The translations under genes and the position numbers were made by a program. Of a stretch of DNA of 57,145 nucleotides, positions 17,401 through 24,708 are shown piece after piece. The stretch lies in IMG/VR virus record IMGVR_UViG_3300021085_000037, positions 1-57,145 of that record, one strand, 5' to 3'. Positions within the stretch are counted from its first letter, which is position 1. Every line of letters begins with the position of its first letter. Origin of the DNA: a virus. The notes beneath the pieces are model-generated. The model was not told where the DNA came from. It made no database searches and worked only from the letters and a program-made list of their open reading frames with translations.

Positions 17401-19764
17401 ATCCATAGAGTTCATGCTTTCGCTTTCCTCAACGATATATACATTATCGTCTTGCTTCTCTCCCTTTAACTTTACTTTTTCTTTAGACCTATTATTTACA
17501 ACATCAATAGAACCATCTTCATTTTGATTAACAGACTCCTCACCCATCATTACTTGCTGAGTATCTTCTAAATTATCAGTGGTCTGTTCTTCAGTTGTGG
17601 TTTCATCTACCGTTGTTTCATTTTCAGGAGTAGTATCTACCTCTGTTTCTTCAGTAGTTGTTTCATCAGTAACAACATTTCCTGTTGGCTCCCCATCAAT
17701 TAATGTTTCTAAGTCTGATGACTCTTGTGTTACTTCCTCTTGCGTAGTCTCGGTAGGATCGTTCTCGGTCTCTGTGATACTCTCTTCGGTAGTAGTTGTC
17801 TCGGTGTTTCCATCTCCCACTTCGCTGCTAACTTCGGCTTGTTCTGATGCATCCACGCTCTCTGTGCTTGACTCTTGAATGGCATTGTCTTCTTGTTTTA
17901 AACGGTTAATTTCATCCCTACCCTCTTGCATCAATTCAGCTTGTTTAGCATCGATCTGCTCTTGAGTAGGATTATCTATTCCCTCTTCTTTAAGTTGCTC
18001 TATAGTATACTCTTCAGAAACCTCTACTACTTCTTCAGTAGTGTTTCCTTCACCATCATCAGTTCTATTAACCTCAACATCTATAGTACCATCAAGTATA
18101 CCCTCTATTCTTTTATTAATTCTCTCTAACTTCTTTTTACTTATTGGAGTTCTTGGTGTGCCTATCTCTTCTTTTTGAGATTGCAGTTCTACCAGCTCAT
18201 CCAAAGTTTCTTCGTTAGGCATCTTTATATCAGGATTATTATTTAAATCTTGTACAAGTTTATTTCTAATCCTTAATTTCTTTTTTCTTTTTTTGGTAAA
18301 GTCTTTTACTTCTGAATCATTTTCTACTTCAAACTTCATAGCAGCAAAGTCTTTATCAGATGCTTTGTTAACCATGTCAGTATATGTTTGGAGATCAACT
18401 TCTCCTCCATTAATTTTATATACAGGTTTAGATTTTAGTTTACCATAAGCATATGTGAATGGTGCTTTACCAGTACCACCTATAGTTTCAAACCCTATCT
18501 CTCTGGCATCCATATCTTGACCAACAACAAGTCTTGCACCAGCTTCACCTACACCACCACCTATACCTTCAACAGCAGTAGCAGTTGCAAATCTTTTTCC
18601 TTTACCTACTCCTTTAGCAACTTGCTTACCAATAATCTTACCACCCATTTTCATGGTGTATCTATCAACAAGACCAATCACCGCACCACGACCAGCTGAC
18701 TTAGCTCTTATATTAAACATGGCATCTTCATCAGCTAATACTTTTTGAATACCAGCTTCATCAAAATTATCTCCATTCTTTTCTACCTCTTCTCTAAGAA
18801 ACTCTGCAAAGCTCATACCTGTTTCTAAAGCCATACCAGCAGCACCAAAAGCTGTAGGTAAAGCAGCTATTGCTCCAGGAAGAGCACCAACTCCACCAGC
18901 TAAAGCACCAACACCAGCACCACCAGCAACTACAGTTCCAGCGGCAGCAGCCGAAGCTGGGTTAACCATTTGTGTTATTGTTTGTGCAGCTAACTGAGTA
19001 GCAACAGATGGATTATATGCAAGTCCTTTTAAGAAACCAAGCACACCTCCACCAGCTTCCTCATATATTTGATTAAAGCTACGCATCTCATCAGTTTCAC
19101 CTAATGCCTGTAGCTCTTCTTGTGATTTAATAAACTCTGCTATATCTTGTGGGGATGCATCAGAACCTTTAAACATTAAGTCATAAGATTCATCAGCTGT
19201 ATTTCCTTGAACGTAACCTTGTTTACCAGCACGATAAATATCTCCTATAAAATCTGTAAGAAAGTTTTTACCTACCAGCTCTTCAAGCATGGTATCATCT
19301 TCTGCTTTATCAGCAGTAATATTATCTCTGGAATTTCCTTCTCTGGCATTAGCTATTGAATCTCTGCTCGTAGCTATTGCATCTCTTCCAGCTGCAAATC
19401 GAGTTCTTTCATCATTAACTTCTACCGTATCATACGTCCCTCCATCAACATCATATTGATCTTGAGGGTTATTTTGTGGTACGGTTGGAACTGAAACACC
19501 CGAAGAACCAGCGTCTGGATCCATAACTCCAGGAGATTCCATAACCGTTTCTTCCCCAATAACCTCGGTATCGTCTTTTTTTTTTAAGCCATAGGCTTGT
19601 TCAAAAATATCAAGGCTTTCAACCTCAAAGTTTGGTGCAATAATTTCTTCATAAAAAAGTTTACGCTTCTTGTCATCTGCCAAGTAAGCCTCAAATTCTT
19701 TAAAGGTTCCTAAATCATATTCACCTTTTAATGCGTCAAATAACTTTTGTAGTCTTTCGTTCAT
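11473..19764 (-). CDS. Giant (2763-aa) internal virion / polyvalent protein with zincin motif
   Basis: In order: an N-terminal helical region (1-70); a Gly/Ala-rich hydrophobic stretch around 255-320 that could insert in a membrane; a charged coiled part; a Thr/Glu low-complexity linker (about 630-740); and a zinc-peptidase-like domain with HEVFH at 876-880, preceded by 'GLYAPGTNDIHINMANANG'. Further on come several alpha/beta domains (about 1080-1640), long helical regions, a hydrophobic segment near 2600 and a Ser/Gly/Arg tail. Position after two gp14/gp15-like genes and the size suggest the T7 gp16-like ejection protein that enters the cell with DNA. Its domain richness resembles the polyvalent proteins of other phages. 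No lytic transglycosylase motif was found. Confidence 0.75.
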   Translation of the reverse strand: MNERLQKLFDALKGEYDLGTFKEFEAYLADDKKRKLFYEEIIAPNFEVESLDIFEQAYGLKKKDDTEVIGEETVMESPGVMDPDAGSSGVSVPTVPQNNPQDQYDVDGGTYDTVEVNDERTRFAAGRDAIATSRDSIANAREGNSRDNITADKAEDDTMLEELVGKNFLTDFIGDIYRAGKQGYVQGNTADESYDLMFKGSDASPQDIAEFIKSQEELQALGETDEMRSFNQIYEEAGGGVLGFLKGLAYNPSVATQLAAQTITQMVNPASAAAAGTVVAGGAGVGALAGGVGALPGAIAALPTAFGAAGMALETGMSFAEFLREEVEKNGDNFDEAGIQKVLADEDAMFNIRAKSAGRGAVIGLVDRYTMKMGGKIIGKQVAKGVGKGKRFATATAVEGIGGGVGEAGARLVVGQDMDAREIGFETIGGTGKAPFTYAYGKLKSKPVYKINGGEVDLQTYTDMVNKASDKDFAAMKFEVENDSEVKDFTKKRKKKLRIRNKLVQDLNNNPDIKMPNEETLDELVELQSQKEEIGTPRTPISKKKLERINKRIEGILDGTIDVEVNRTDDGEGNTTEEVVEVSEEYTIEQLKEEGIDNPTQEQIDAKQAELMQEGRDEINRLKQEDNAIQESSTESVDASEQAEVSSEVGDGNTETTTTEESITETENDPTETTQEEVTQESSDLETLIDGEPTGNVVTDETTTEETEVDTTPENETTVDETTTEEQTTDNLEDTQQVMMGEESVNQNEDGSIDVVNNRSKEKVKLKGEKQDDNVYIVEESESMNSMDPKYDGSEVQQKVQELKIVSLAKMAAKAAKKILPGVNFVLHRTEESYNRATGQTSRASQGKKGSRGLYAPGTNDIHINMANANGKTIAHEVFHAVVFNKYGSDLKIADVTKRMVAALDKKITDPALKEKLKEFSNQYTQYQNEEYLSELIGILADNYKVLNTPEKSLVKKWIAKVSQMVGLSKEVANKLVVQEDDILEVLQSMAENIKEGKQIDEVNLDAFEVSDMGKPVDNAEGNIPNNIEDNGPPINLDATERKSMVDRGGINTNEIERGSINDLSGTNAFVFAADQATYGKTKSPSGLEFMFNGGFLYPYGAQSQGSNAAWVFSNETAANKVLNKAKESDGVGLVMSQASDGITGNLQFYDFLNAEVAHAIKKGASPKEMVAYINEKLKLTKVANGLKKKGLPAQIKSVQELQDLLKTLNFEQRGSFAKTFMSKESYDKFGIYPFSPLKTINADVESAVNDPSIADVSYGDIVSAIQFDKEGKPFKLKEGDPGYHPAYPWAIPGNPIMVFNKAVDVRKVFPNAKPVAGNQTPLGKRKKPLAARSAMGGQYVDTVPSNIDVTGEEISQKDLELLYPETNERQQRSFEFTQDEVDKALDSDKRSVEVIAKGLQPKQGEKVGIRLNLNVLKNKGIPIQTVHKGQVSDKYKRVDGKSGFFGGEAINYAPAVTLKDAHLNTSQLGIYKIKEGITNKTPIASVDGLYQEVPLADTNFDGVEIRFNPMTGNLFETMDGKPVRSVEEATVVGFRVFGRGKIEYFTEANKPKPYTPNEREQKAELNPKQKVTKLAQQNGMNQSGFFSNQLWNPAALRKQLEKQGYGLKAAYRSYGDGGLTGYYITKNGRKYNPPLNERLQQVEFSSEDTNKDIVEKARQMDFSDAAISDYLKRVRKVKADDIEVLLARDGFLIDSIPRAFGNVEGGMNVGKRIYEAVTLQLAKFKKKKPTNGELRQKAFDLLTNNEDFKKQPKIVQDELVSAFDRTLATTANRKIQKTINDIRKGLLKFKQGVKAAQQGKARLRQFIRTALPKGEYSKSVIDRVSNLIEKSSAATYLADAKIVLDIVEAQREKQKKAIIKKIKAIVDKKAGKTLTKSGKERSKGLDAEGQQFFATVKKILDLALDTKRPEALQSLIDELNKPEITIGGKVISVKDVLAKEMRGEKLTLKETKVLEMITALDTFGDIQNMSLEDVTELLAGVKDVRAESIKRLAANRLKRAIAQAQLDEQATNEIKENYPFLFNEDGTLKDENDLDQDARSTWNKFQELKIWDGIKSWANRYQFTSGIGIADFFRKKIAHLGTLMNLMDNVAKGNKFFIDNVYNRINRMETKALEGKQRMLDSMTEGLGGIANSIEGVTKGYKELLTLLPKGTRKLYIKGKEVTITIDEMMRLYALSKNDIQSAKLEKMGYDADVMSEVERTIGPIAVEFVDKVVDFLSNQYFEETNQTYKQVNDVNLNYVANYFPTSTLSENVDSMIMEDGGANFNGIFNAEYDSAFKKRVDREGTLKTGLGFTNVLSAHIDSMERYKAFAEGTKILNNIFSNKAVDTLMQELGVKQVVKNIINVSVNPNSGLKQQASKLAGIMSKFTQYALSFKIIQIPKQATSFVNAYEDYVFSKGGKRTPGLDMIMFMADIAKVIATFPKQVKKAYAMSPDFRNRLAQGLEGDVYGLEAGSRTYKPMSPRASKVQRTIQLLKTAAASPTIIGDVMGVMGYMANYNRNIANGMSKADALQAFNNYNATQQSRRSSDKNMLQLSGDELTRSFTMFGSTLFLQMNKVMSSTTNIMRALKEGKKSDKNQLQKDVRSFTLNLAVANVLFVAVANMMKFSGDDEDEEEAMSRIKDAAMGLNLLYQVPLIGGASEVAIAKARGERGFGDDVMNPYKSIMRKVIKGMKEDNGFKSAQPLLEIAMGAQLDPFIGLFNVLGADIGDTTDDEAVMMMFGISPSYRPSDDGGDGGTSRSTGSRGTGSRGSARSTNSRQKSR

Positions 19765-19780
19765 CTTTATTTATATAAAT

Positions 19781-21754
19781 TTATTCATCTACCCCAGGTA
19801 ACTTCTTCTTATTACTACCACCCTTACTTCTTCCTTTCTTAGACTCAACTGCCTTGTCAATAAATATTTTTATCTGTGGCCATATGTCAGTGTTCTCATC
19901 ATATTTATTTGATGTAGCTGTCTTTCCACCATCAGGATCATACCCTTCTACATCTTGTGGATAGTTAAAAGTCATATCTCCAATTTGGAACTTTAAATTA
20001 TAACCATCTTCACCAGCTGGACTAACTTTAATTTCTTCTCCTCTAAATGCTTCCTCTAATCCAGGAGTATTTTTATTTTTAAATACTTCTTGTAAAACAT
20101 TCTGATAACTTGAAGCAGCCTCTTTTACACTTTCTCTTGCACCATACGGAGTTACACCACCCATATCAGGTATATCATCAATCACAGACTTAACACTTAC
20201 TTCTGCTCCGTCAACAAAAATCTTGGTTCCATAGTCTGGTTGCTCAATAAGATCAGTAGCTGTTTGAGTACCACTCGCATCTGATTTATTTCTATCACCT
20301 ATACTACGTCCTCCAGCAGCTTTTTCAAATGGTACGCTTCCATCAGTAACTTCATTCCAAATAGCTGCACCAATAGCATCTCCACTAAGATCCTCACCGT
20401 CTACTACTGCATCAACAGTAAATGGCTCCTTACCTTTTCTTTGAACTATAAACTGATCACCTACTCTTTTTATTGATTGAATAGGAACATAATTTTTATT
20501 ACCTGAGTTTTGCGAATTAATAGATGAAGCTAATTCAGTAGCAGCTCCTTCTGCTTCAGTCGGATCTGCTGTAATTAAAGTGTCTAATGAATTGAAAATA
20601 TTACCAGCTCTTTCATCTCGCTCACTAATAGCTATTTCATTACCACTTTTAGCTCTGTACTGGAAGGTACTTTCTTTCATAGTTTCTTCACGACCTAACT
20701 TAGCTTTAATAGATCTTATATAGTAATCTTCAGCAGCTTTTTGCTGTCCCTCAGTAATATCTGGTTCAACAAGAACACCATTCTTTTTATAACCCATAAC
20801 AATAACAGGGTTCTGGCTTTGATCTGCATCAGGATTTTCAGATGCCCACTTATCAAAGTCTTCTTGAGATCCCCCAAAGAATGATTGTCCTAAAGAATTT
20901 TGAACACCATTGTCAGCAAGTAAACTACCAGTCTCAAATGGACTTGTAGTAATTGCTTTAGCTTTATCTCTTAAATAAGTCTCAGCTTCTGGTGTCTGCA
21001 TAAAGTCATCAATAGTAACTACTGCTCTTGAGCTACCATCTTTATTCTGAGATGTAGCATTACCAGCTGTAATATAATCACCAAGCTGAGCAACAGTTCC
21101 GTCAACAGCTTTACCTAAATCTAACTTATCAATTTGTTGTTTACTAATAGCTGTCATTCTATTAATACTAATCAAATCATCTGGGCCTGTCATTAGCTCT
21201 CCAGTTTCTGGATCCATTCTTGCAAATGCTAAATTACCTGTAGTTGGATTAGTTACTAACTGCATGTTTTTTAGGTTACCAAATGACTCCATTCTTTCAC
21301 CTAAGTATTGTTCTAAAGAACTTGAAGTTCCAGCCTCAAGTCTTTCTGAATATCTTTTAAAGTCTGCATCCCATTGCTTAGCATTCTTTTGAAACTGAGT
21401 AAATCCTGAGCTAATATTTTGTTTTAGTTTTTGAAAATCTTGAGGTCTTAACTCTCCTCTTTTCATTGCTTGTTCTGCTTCGTATATTGCGTTTGCTGCA
21501 TTGTTAGATCCGTCAATGGTCATATCCATTAACGTCTGGTTGTCCATTGCATCCAGGTTATTTAACGCATCTAAATTCTTTTTAGTATCATCGTCAATGT
21601 CCTGTTTTCTTTTTGCTCTATCATCTGCAACACCAGTAAACGCATCACTTATTACCTTGGCTTGTTCTTGCCAGTTAATACTTTGTGATGGATCTGGTTT
21701 ATCATAAACATCAAAATTTATATTTCGTTTTGCTTTAGTAGGATCTACTGCCAT
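19781..21754 (-). CDS. Internal virion protein (gp15-like by position)
   Basis: The 657-residue product is hydrophilic with a long helical N-terminal half (coiled-coil-like 'KRKQDIDDDTKKNLDALNN') and a beta-rich C-terminal half ending in a Lys-rich tail (KSKKGRSKGGSNKKK-like). No enzyme motif is seen. It lies between a gp14-like membrane protein and the giant protein, the order of the T7 ejection cluster gp14-gp15-gp16. The assignment as an ejectosome or core protein is from context. Confidence 0.6.
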   Translation of the reverse strand: MAVDPTKAKRNINFDVYDKPDPSQSINWQEQAKVISDAFTGVADDRAKRKQDIDDDTKKNLDALNNLDAMDNQTLMDMTIDGSNNAANAIYEAEQAMKRGELRPQDFQKLKQNISSGFTQFQKNAKQWDADFKRYSERLEAGTSSSLEQYLGERMESFGNLKNMQLVTNPTTGNLAFARMDPETGELMTGPDDLISINRMTAISKQQIDKLDLGKAVDGTVAQLGDYITAGNATSQNKDGSSRAVVTIDDFMQTPEAETYLRDKAKAITTSPFETGSLLADNGVQNSLGQSFFGGSQEDFDKWASENPDADQSQNPVIVMGYKKNGVLVEPDITEGQQKAAEDYYIRSIKAKLGREETMKESTFQYRAKSGNEIAISERDERAGNIFNSLDTLITADPTEAEGAATELASSINSQNSGNKNYVPIQSIKRVGDQFIVQRKGKEPFTVDAVVDGEDLSGDAIGAAIWNEVTDGSVPFEKAAGGRSIGDRNKSDASGTQTATDLIEQPDYGTKIFVDGAEVSVKSVIDDIPDMGGVTPYGARESVKEAASSYQNVLQEVFKNKNTPGLEEAFRGEEIKVSPAGEDGYNLKFQIGDMTFNYPQDVEGYDPDGGKTATSNKYDENTDIWPQIKIFIDKAVESKKGRSKGGSNKKKLPGVDE

Positions 21755-21777
21755 GTCTTTTATTTTTTATTATTGCC

Positions 21778-22557
21778 CTACCCAAATAAAGTTGGGAATT
21801 TAGATTTATCTAATCCTAATCCACCGCCAAATTGTGGGGTTCCAGATCCTTGATACTGCATTCCAAACGCACCAGGTGTTTGTTTTCCAAATGCACCTGT
21901 TGTTTGTTTAAGTTGTAAGCCTGGGCCTATTGTTCCTGTTTGTAAATTTAAAGATGGAGACGGAAGTGTTGTACCAGTTGAATTTCCAGTTCCCTTACCA
22001 CCACTCTTAGGAAACAATGGTACAGCAGCTGCTACAGCATTAACAGTAGAACCTATACCTTGAATACCCTGTTGGATTGATGCTGCTCTGGCTTGTTCAG
22101 CTGCGTTCTTACGTTGTTGCTGCTCTTTTGCATTAGCAACATCCATCTGTAATAATTGCTGGTTTACAGCGTCTTTAGATTGAGCCTTAGTTTCTTGAAG
22201 ATCAGAGATTTGTTCCCCCATAGCAATACGAGTTTGCTCTGCATTTGCACCAGCTTGTGCACCTACTCTACCCACACCAGCTGCTAATGCTCTTGCATCA
22301 CCTTCTTGAAGTGCTTCTGTATTTTGTTGAGCTACAGCTAAGTTGTTTTCAAACTCAGCTTCATATGCATCTAATGGAACATTAAGTCCTTCATAAAAAT
22401 CTTTAGATGCTTTTGATTTAGCATCTGCCATAGCTTTCTTAGCTGCTTCATCAGCTTCAGCTGCGGCTCTTTTTTGTTTTGCAGCGTTAGAAAAACTCAT
22501 ACCAGTTGATACTAATGAGGTTCCTATTCCAACTACTGCTGCGGTTACTGCTGCCAT
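21778..22557 (-). CDS. Internal virion protein (gp14-like)
   Basis: The 259-residue product begins with a hydrophobic Ala/Val/Gly segment (about 1-25), followed by a long Ala/Gln/Glu-rich helical region (KRAAAEADEAAKKAMADAKS) and a second small-residue hydrophobic patch (about 165-185), then a Gly/Gln/Thr-rich tail. This matches T7 gp14-like proteins that form the outer-membrane part of the ejection channel. It is first of three consecutive ejection-type genes. Confidence 0.7.
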   Translation of the reverse strand: MAAVTAAVVGIGTSLVSTGMSFSNAAKQKRAAAEADEAAKKAMADAKSKASKDFYEGLNVPLDAYEAEFENNLAVAQQNTEALQEGDARALAAGVGRVGAQAGANAEQTRIAMGEQISDLQETKAQSKDAVNQQLLQMDVANAKEQQQRKNAAEQARAASIQQGIQGIGSTVNAVAAAVPLFPKSGGKGTGNSTGTTLPSPSLNLQTGTIGPGLQLKQTTGAFGKQTPGAFGMQYQGSGTPQFGGGLGLDKSKFPTLFG

Positions 22558-22558
22558 A

Positions 22559-22969
22559 TTATATTTTTTTAATCATTTCGTGAGTATAAGTACTCCCCTC
22601 TTCAAAACCTATCTTCTTATACACATTTATTAATGGTTTATTTTTAATTAATGCGTATATATATTTTTTACCCAACCCTTCTGCTTGGTCACTAATAGTT
22701 TGTATTAATAACTCTAATGCATCTTTTCTTTTTTGTCTATCTTTATATTTAAGATTAGATATAATCCAGTCACACCATACAGCTTTTGAGTTTGTTAAAT
22801 ACATAAACCCAGCACAAATTGGTGTGTCTCCATCATAAACAATAAAACCACCCATTCCATCTTCTGGTAAAAATTCTTTTGTAGGCGGTGTCCATCTCCA
22901 ATCTTTCCACCAATTACAGAGAATGTCTTCATAATCATTTTCTTTTAGCGGTAATATATTTAATTTCAT
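22559..22969 (-). CDS. GNAT-family N-acetyltransferase
   Basis: The 136-residue product has the layout of GNAT enzymes: 'FIVYDGDTPICAGFMYL' beta strands, an acetyl-CoA-loop-like segment 'KDRQKRKDALELLIQTI' and the closing 'LINVYKKIGFEEGS'. The canonical Q/RxxGxG/A pyrophosphate loop is degenerate. It lies within virion genes, so it may modify a virion or host protein. A TATCTTTG element ends 5 nt upstream of the ATG, so a near-leaderless transcript is likely. Confidence 0.75.
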   Translation of the reverse strand: MKLNILPLKENDYEDILCNWWKDWRWTPPTKEFLPEDGMGGFIVYDGDTPICAGFMYLTNSKAVWCDWIISNLKYKDRQKRKDALELLIQTISDQAEGLGKKYIYALIKNKPLINVYKKIGFEEGSTYTHEMIKKI

Positions 22970-22974
22970 TACAG

Positions 22975-22982
22975 CAAAGATA
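22975..22982 (-). promoter_or_regulatory. TATCTTTG -7 element upstream of GNAT gene
   Basis: On the minus strand TATCTTTG lies 5 nt before the GNAT start codon at 22969, matching TAnnTTTG. No clear TTG is seen 17-23 nt further upstream. Transcription would begin at or next to the start codon. Confidence 0.45.
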
Positions 22983-22990
22983 ATAAAAAT

Positions 22991-23755
22991 CTATGGATAT
23001 GATTTCATCACGCTACTACCGACAGAAAACAACTCAACTGGAGTTGTATTAGAGTTTGTCAACGTATATTGCATAAAATATCCACGAGCACCATGAGACT
23101 CTGCTACAGGATTTTTAATAAACAATATAAAAGATCCATTAGCAGCTAATATTCCAGGTGCACCAGTAGGATCTGGTATAGCTTCGTTAATAGTTAATGT
23201 GTTTGTTGCTTGATTAATAGCGGTAACTTGACCAAAGTAAAGAGCATTAGCTGTAGCATAAACATAATCTCCTATACTAATAATACTTCCTAACTCCACA
23301 TTAAACGGAACTGTAAAAGCACCAGGAGCACCACCTATAACAGTACAAGCTCCTATTCCATTTGCCGACCTCATATTAAAATTAACAGTATCACTATTGG
23401 CTCTAAGGAAAGTAAACCACTCTCTTTCTTTTTGTTCAAAATAAGTATTCAACATTGAGCCAGTGCTAAGCTCTGTAAATAAAGCTGTGCAAGTCCAAGC
23501 TGCATCACTTTCATAAGACATAGTTTTAAATAACTTAATAGTCTGTGGTTCTGTATTAAACACAGATGTTATCTCTGAAGCATATTGAACACCATAATAA
23601 TTATTTCTTAAAGCATTAGTATTATGTCTATATAATTGTCCATGTCTAAAACTATAAAAATAACTATTCATACCTATCATTTGATCAGGCTTGTATGAAT
23701 AAAATGAAGGCCAACCTTTGGCTTCTTCGCTATATGTTAGTGTATATGTTGCCAT
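22991..23755 (-). CDS. Tail-associated structural protein
   Basis: The 254-residue product starts 'YTLTYSEEAKGWPSFYSYKP' followed by 'MIGMNSYFYSFRHGQLYRHN'. I recognise this as a conserved phage virion pattern seen in marine and T4-like phages. A small beta-barrel-like insert lies at about 155-205 (IGDYVYATANALYFGQVTAI). It is probably part of the tail or a fibre attachment, based on its place after the stabilisation-protein and tail genes. The precise function is unknown. Confidence 0.65.
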   Translation of the reverse strand: MATYTLTYSEEAKGWPSFYSYKPDQMIGMNSYFYSFRHGQLYRHNTNALRNNYYGVQYASEITSVFNTEPQTIKLFKTMSYESDAAWTCTALFTELSTGSMLNTYFEQKEREWFTFLRANSDTVNFNMRSANGIGACTVIGGAPGAFTVPFNVELGSIISIGDYVYATANALYFGQVTAINQATNTLTINEAIPDPTGAPGILAANGSFILFIKNPVAESHGARGYFMQYTLTNSNTTPVELFSVGSSVMKSYP

Positions 23756-23756
23756 C

Positions 23757-24695
23757 TTAACAAGGTGTTATATTAATAATTACTCCATTTGCTATCTCTA
23801 AAGAGTTCCATACTCCAGCTATCTGACCTCTAACAAAACCATCTTGAATAGGTACAACTCCGTATGCATCTTGAAATACAAAATCATTTATAGCTGGTAT
23901 ACCAGGTACTCCAGAAACAGGATAATGATATCTTGGCCCAGGAGAAGGAGGACTAACAGTACAAGCCGCAACATGTGTAGGAAAACCAGCTGTTAAATTT
24001 CCAGTAAACGATGGTAATAAAGCTGGACACTCTACTTCTAATGACCATGCGTTAAGACCACCTGGAGCCATCTCTATATTAAAATTAACATTAACAGGAT
24101 TAGTATTTGGTTTTGGTATTATCATTATAACAGTTCCGTAACCACCACCTGGAGTAAGAGTTACCCCACCTGAAGGAGCATCTAAAAAAGGGCCCATTGA
24201 AATAGGAAAGTTGTTAACCCAAGCACCTTGAGAATATATGTACTGAGTACCATTATACTGAGCACCAGCACTACCAGCTGCATTAGTAAGAGGAGTTACA
24301 TTTTCGTCTCCTATAATTCCCTCACAATACCCAAAGTTTGGAGAAGAATATTCACTTGCACTTTGACCATCATATGTCCATGTACATCCAGCTACAGAAT
24401 TAGCACCCACTGTAAACTTAACCACTATTGCACCTTGAGTATTCCCGACACCAACATCAGCAACATAATTTCCAAACGCACCAGCATTATCAGCTAAAGG
24501 AGCTGATCCACAATTATATATGCAAGAAGGACACGCAACTGCATTAGATAAAATTCCTCCAGTAAGCTGTCTATATATTCCACCTTGAGCATAATACCCA
24601 TTTGGTGCTGGAGTCAAGAGCTGCTGATCTAACCACAAACCTGTAGCCATTGCAAAACTTGTTCCGTCATAATAATAATTTCCTAATGTTGCCAT
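23757..24695 (-). CDS. Tail/fibre-like structural protein
   Basis: The 312-residue product is rich in Gly, Asn, Pro and Tyr, with paired cysteines (CPSCIYNCG) and a largely beta composition. The N-terminus 'LGNYYYDGTSFAMATGLWLD' reads like a tail-protein domain describing solvent-exposed loops. It starts 13 nt downstream of the 1608-aa stabilisation gene. It is probably an exposed tail decoration or receptor-contact protein; no family assignment is certain. Confidence 0.6.
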   Translation of the reverse strand: MATLGNYYYDGTSFAMATGLWLDQQLLTPAPNGYYAQGGIYRQLTGGILSNAVACPSCIYNCGSAPLADNAGAFGNYVADVGVGNTQGAIVVKFTVGANSVAGCTWTYDGQSASEYSSPNFGYCEGIIGDENVTPLTNAAGSAGAQYNGTQYIYSQGAWVNNFPISMGPFLDAPSGGVTLTPGGGYGTVIMIIPKPNTNPVNVNFNIEMAPGGLNAWSLEVECPALLPSFTGNLTAGFPTHVAACTVSPPSPGPRYHYPVSGVPGIPAINDFVFQDAYGVVPIQDGFVRGQIAGVWNSLEIANGVIINITPC

Positions 24696-24708
24696 ATTTA
24701 TTTAATTT

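Noticed and set aside
17579-17878. Repetitive Thr/Ser/Val open frame on the plus strand
   Set aside because: It is the reverse shadow of the Thr/Glu-rich linker of the giant protein and has no independent support.
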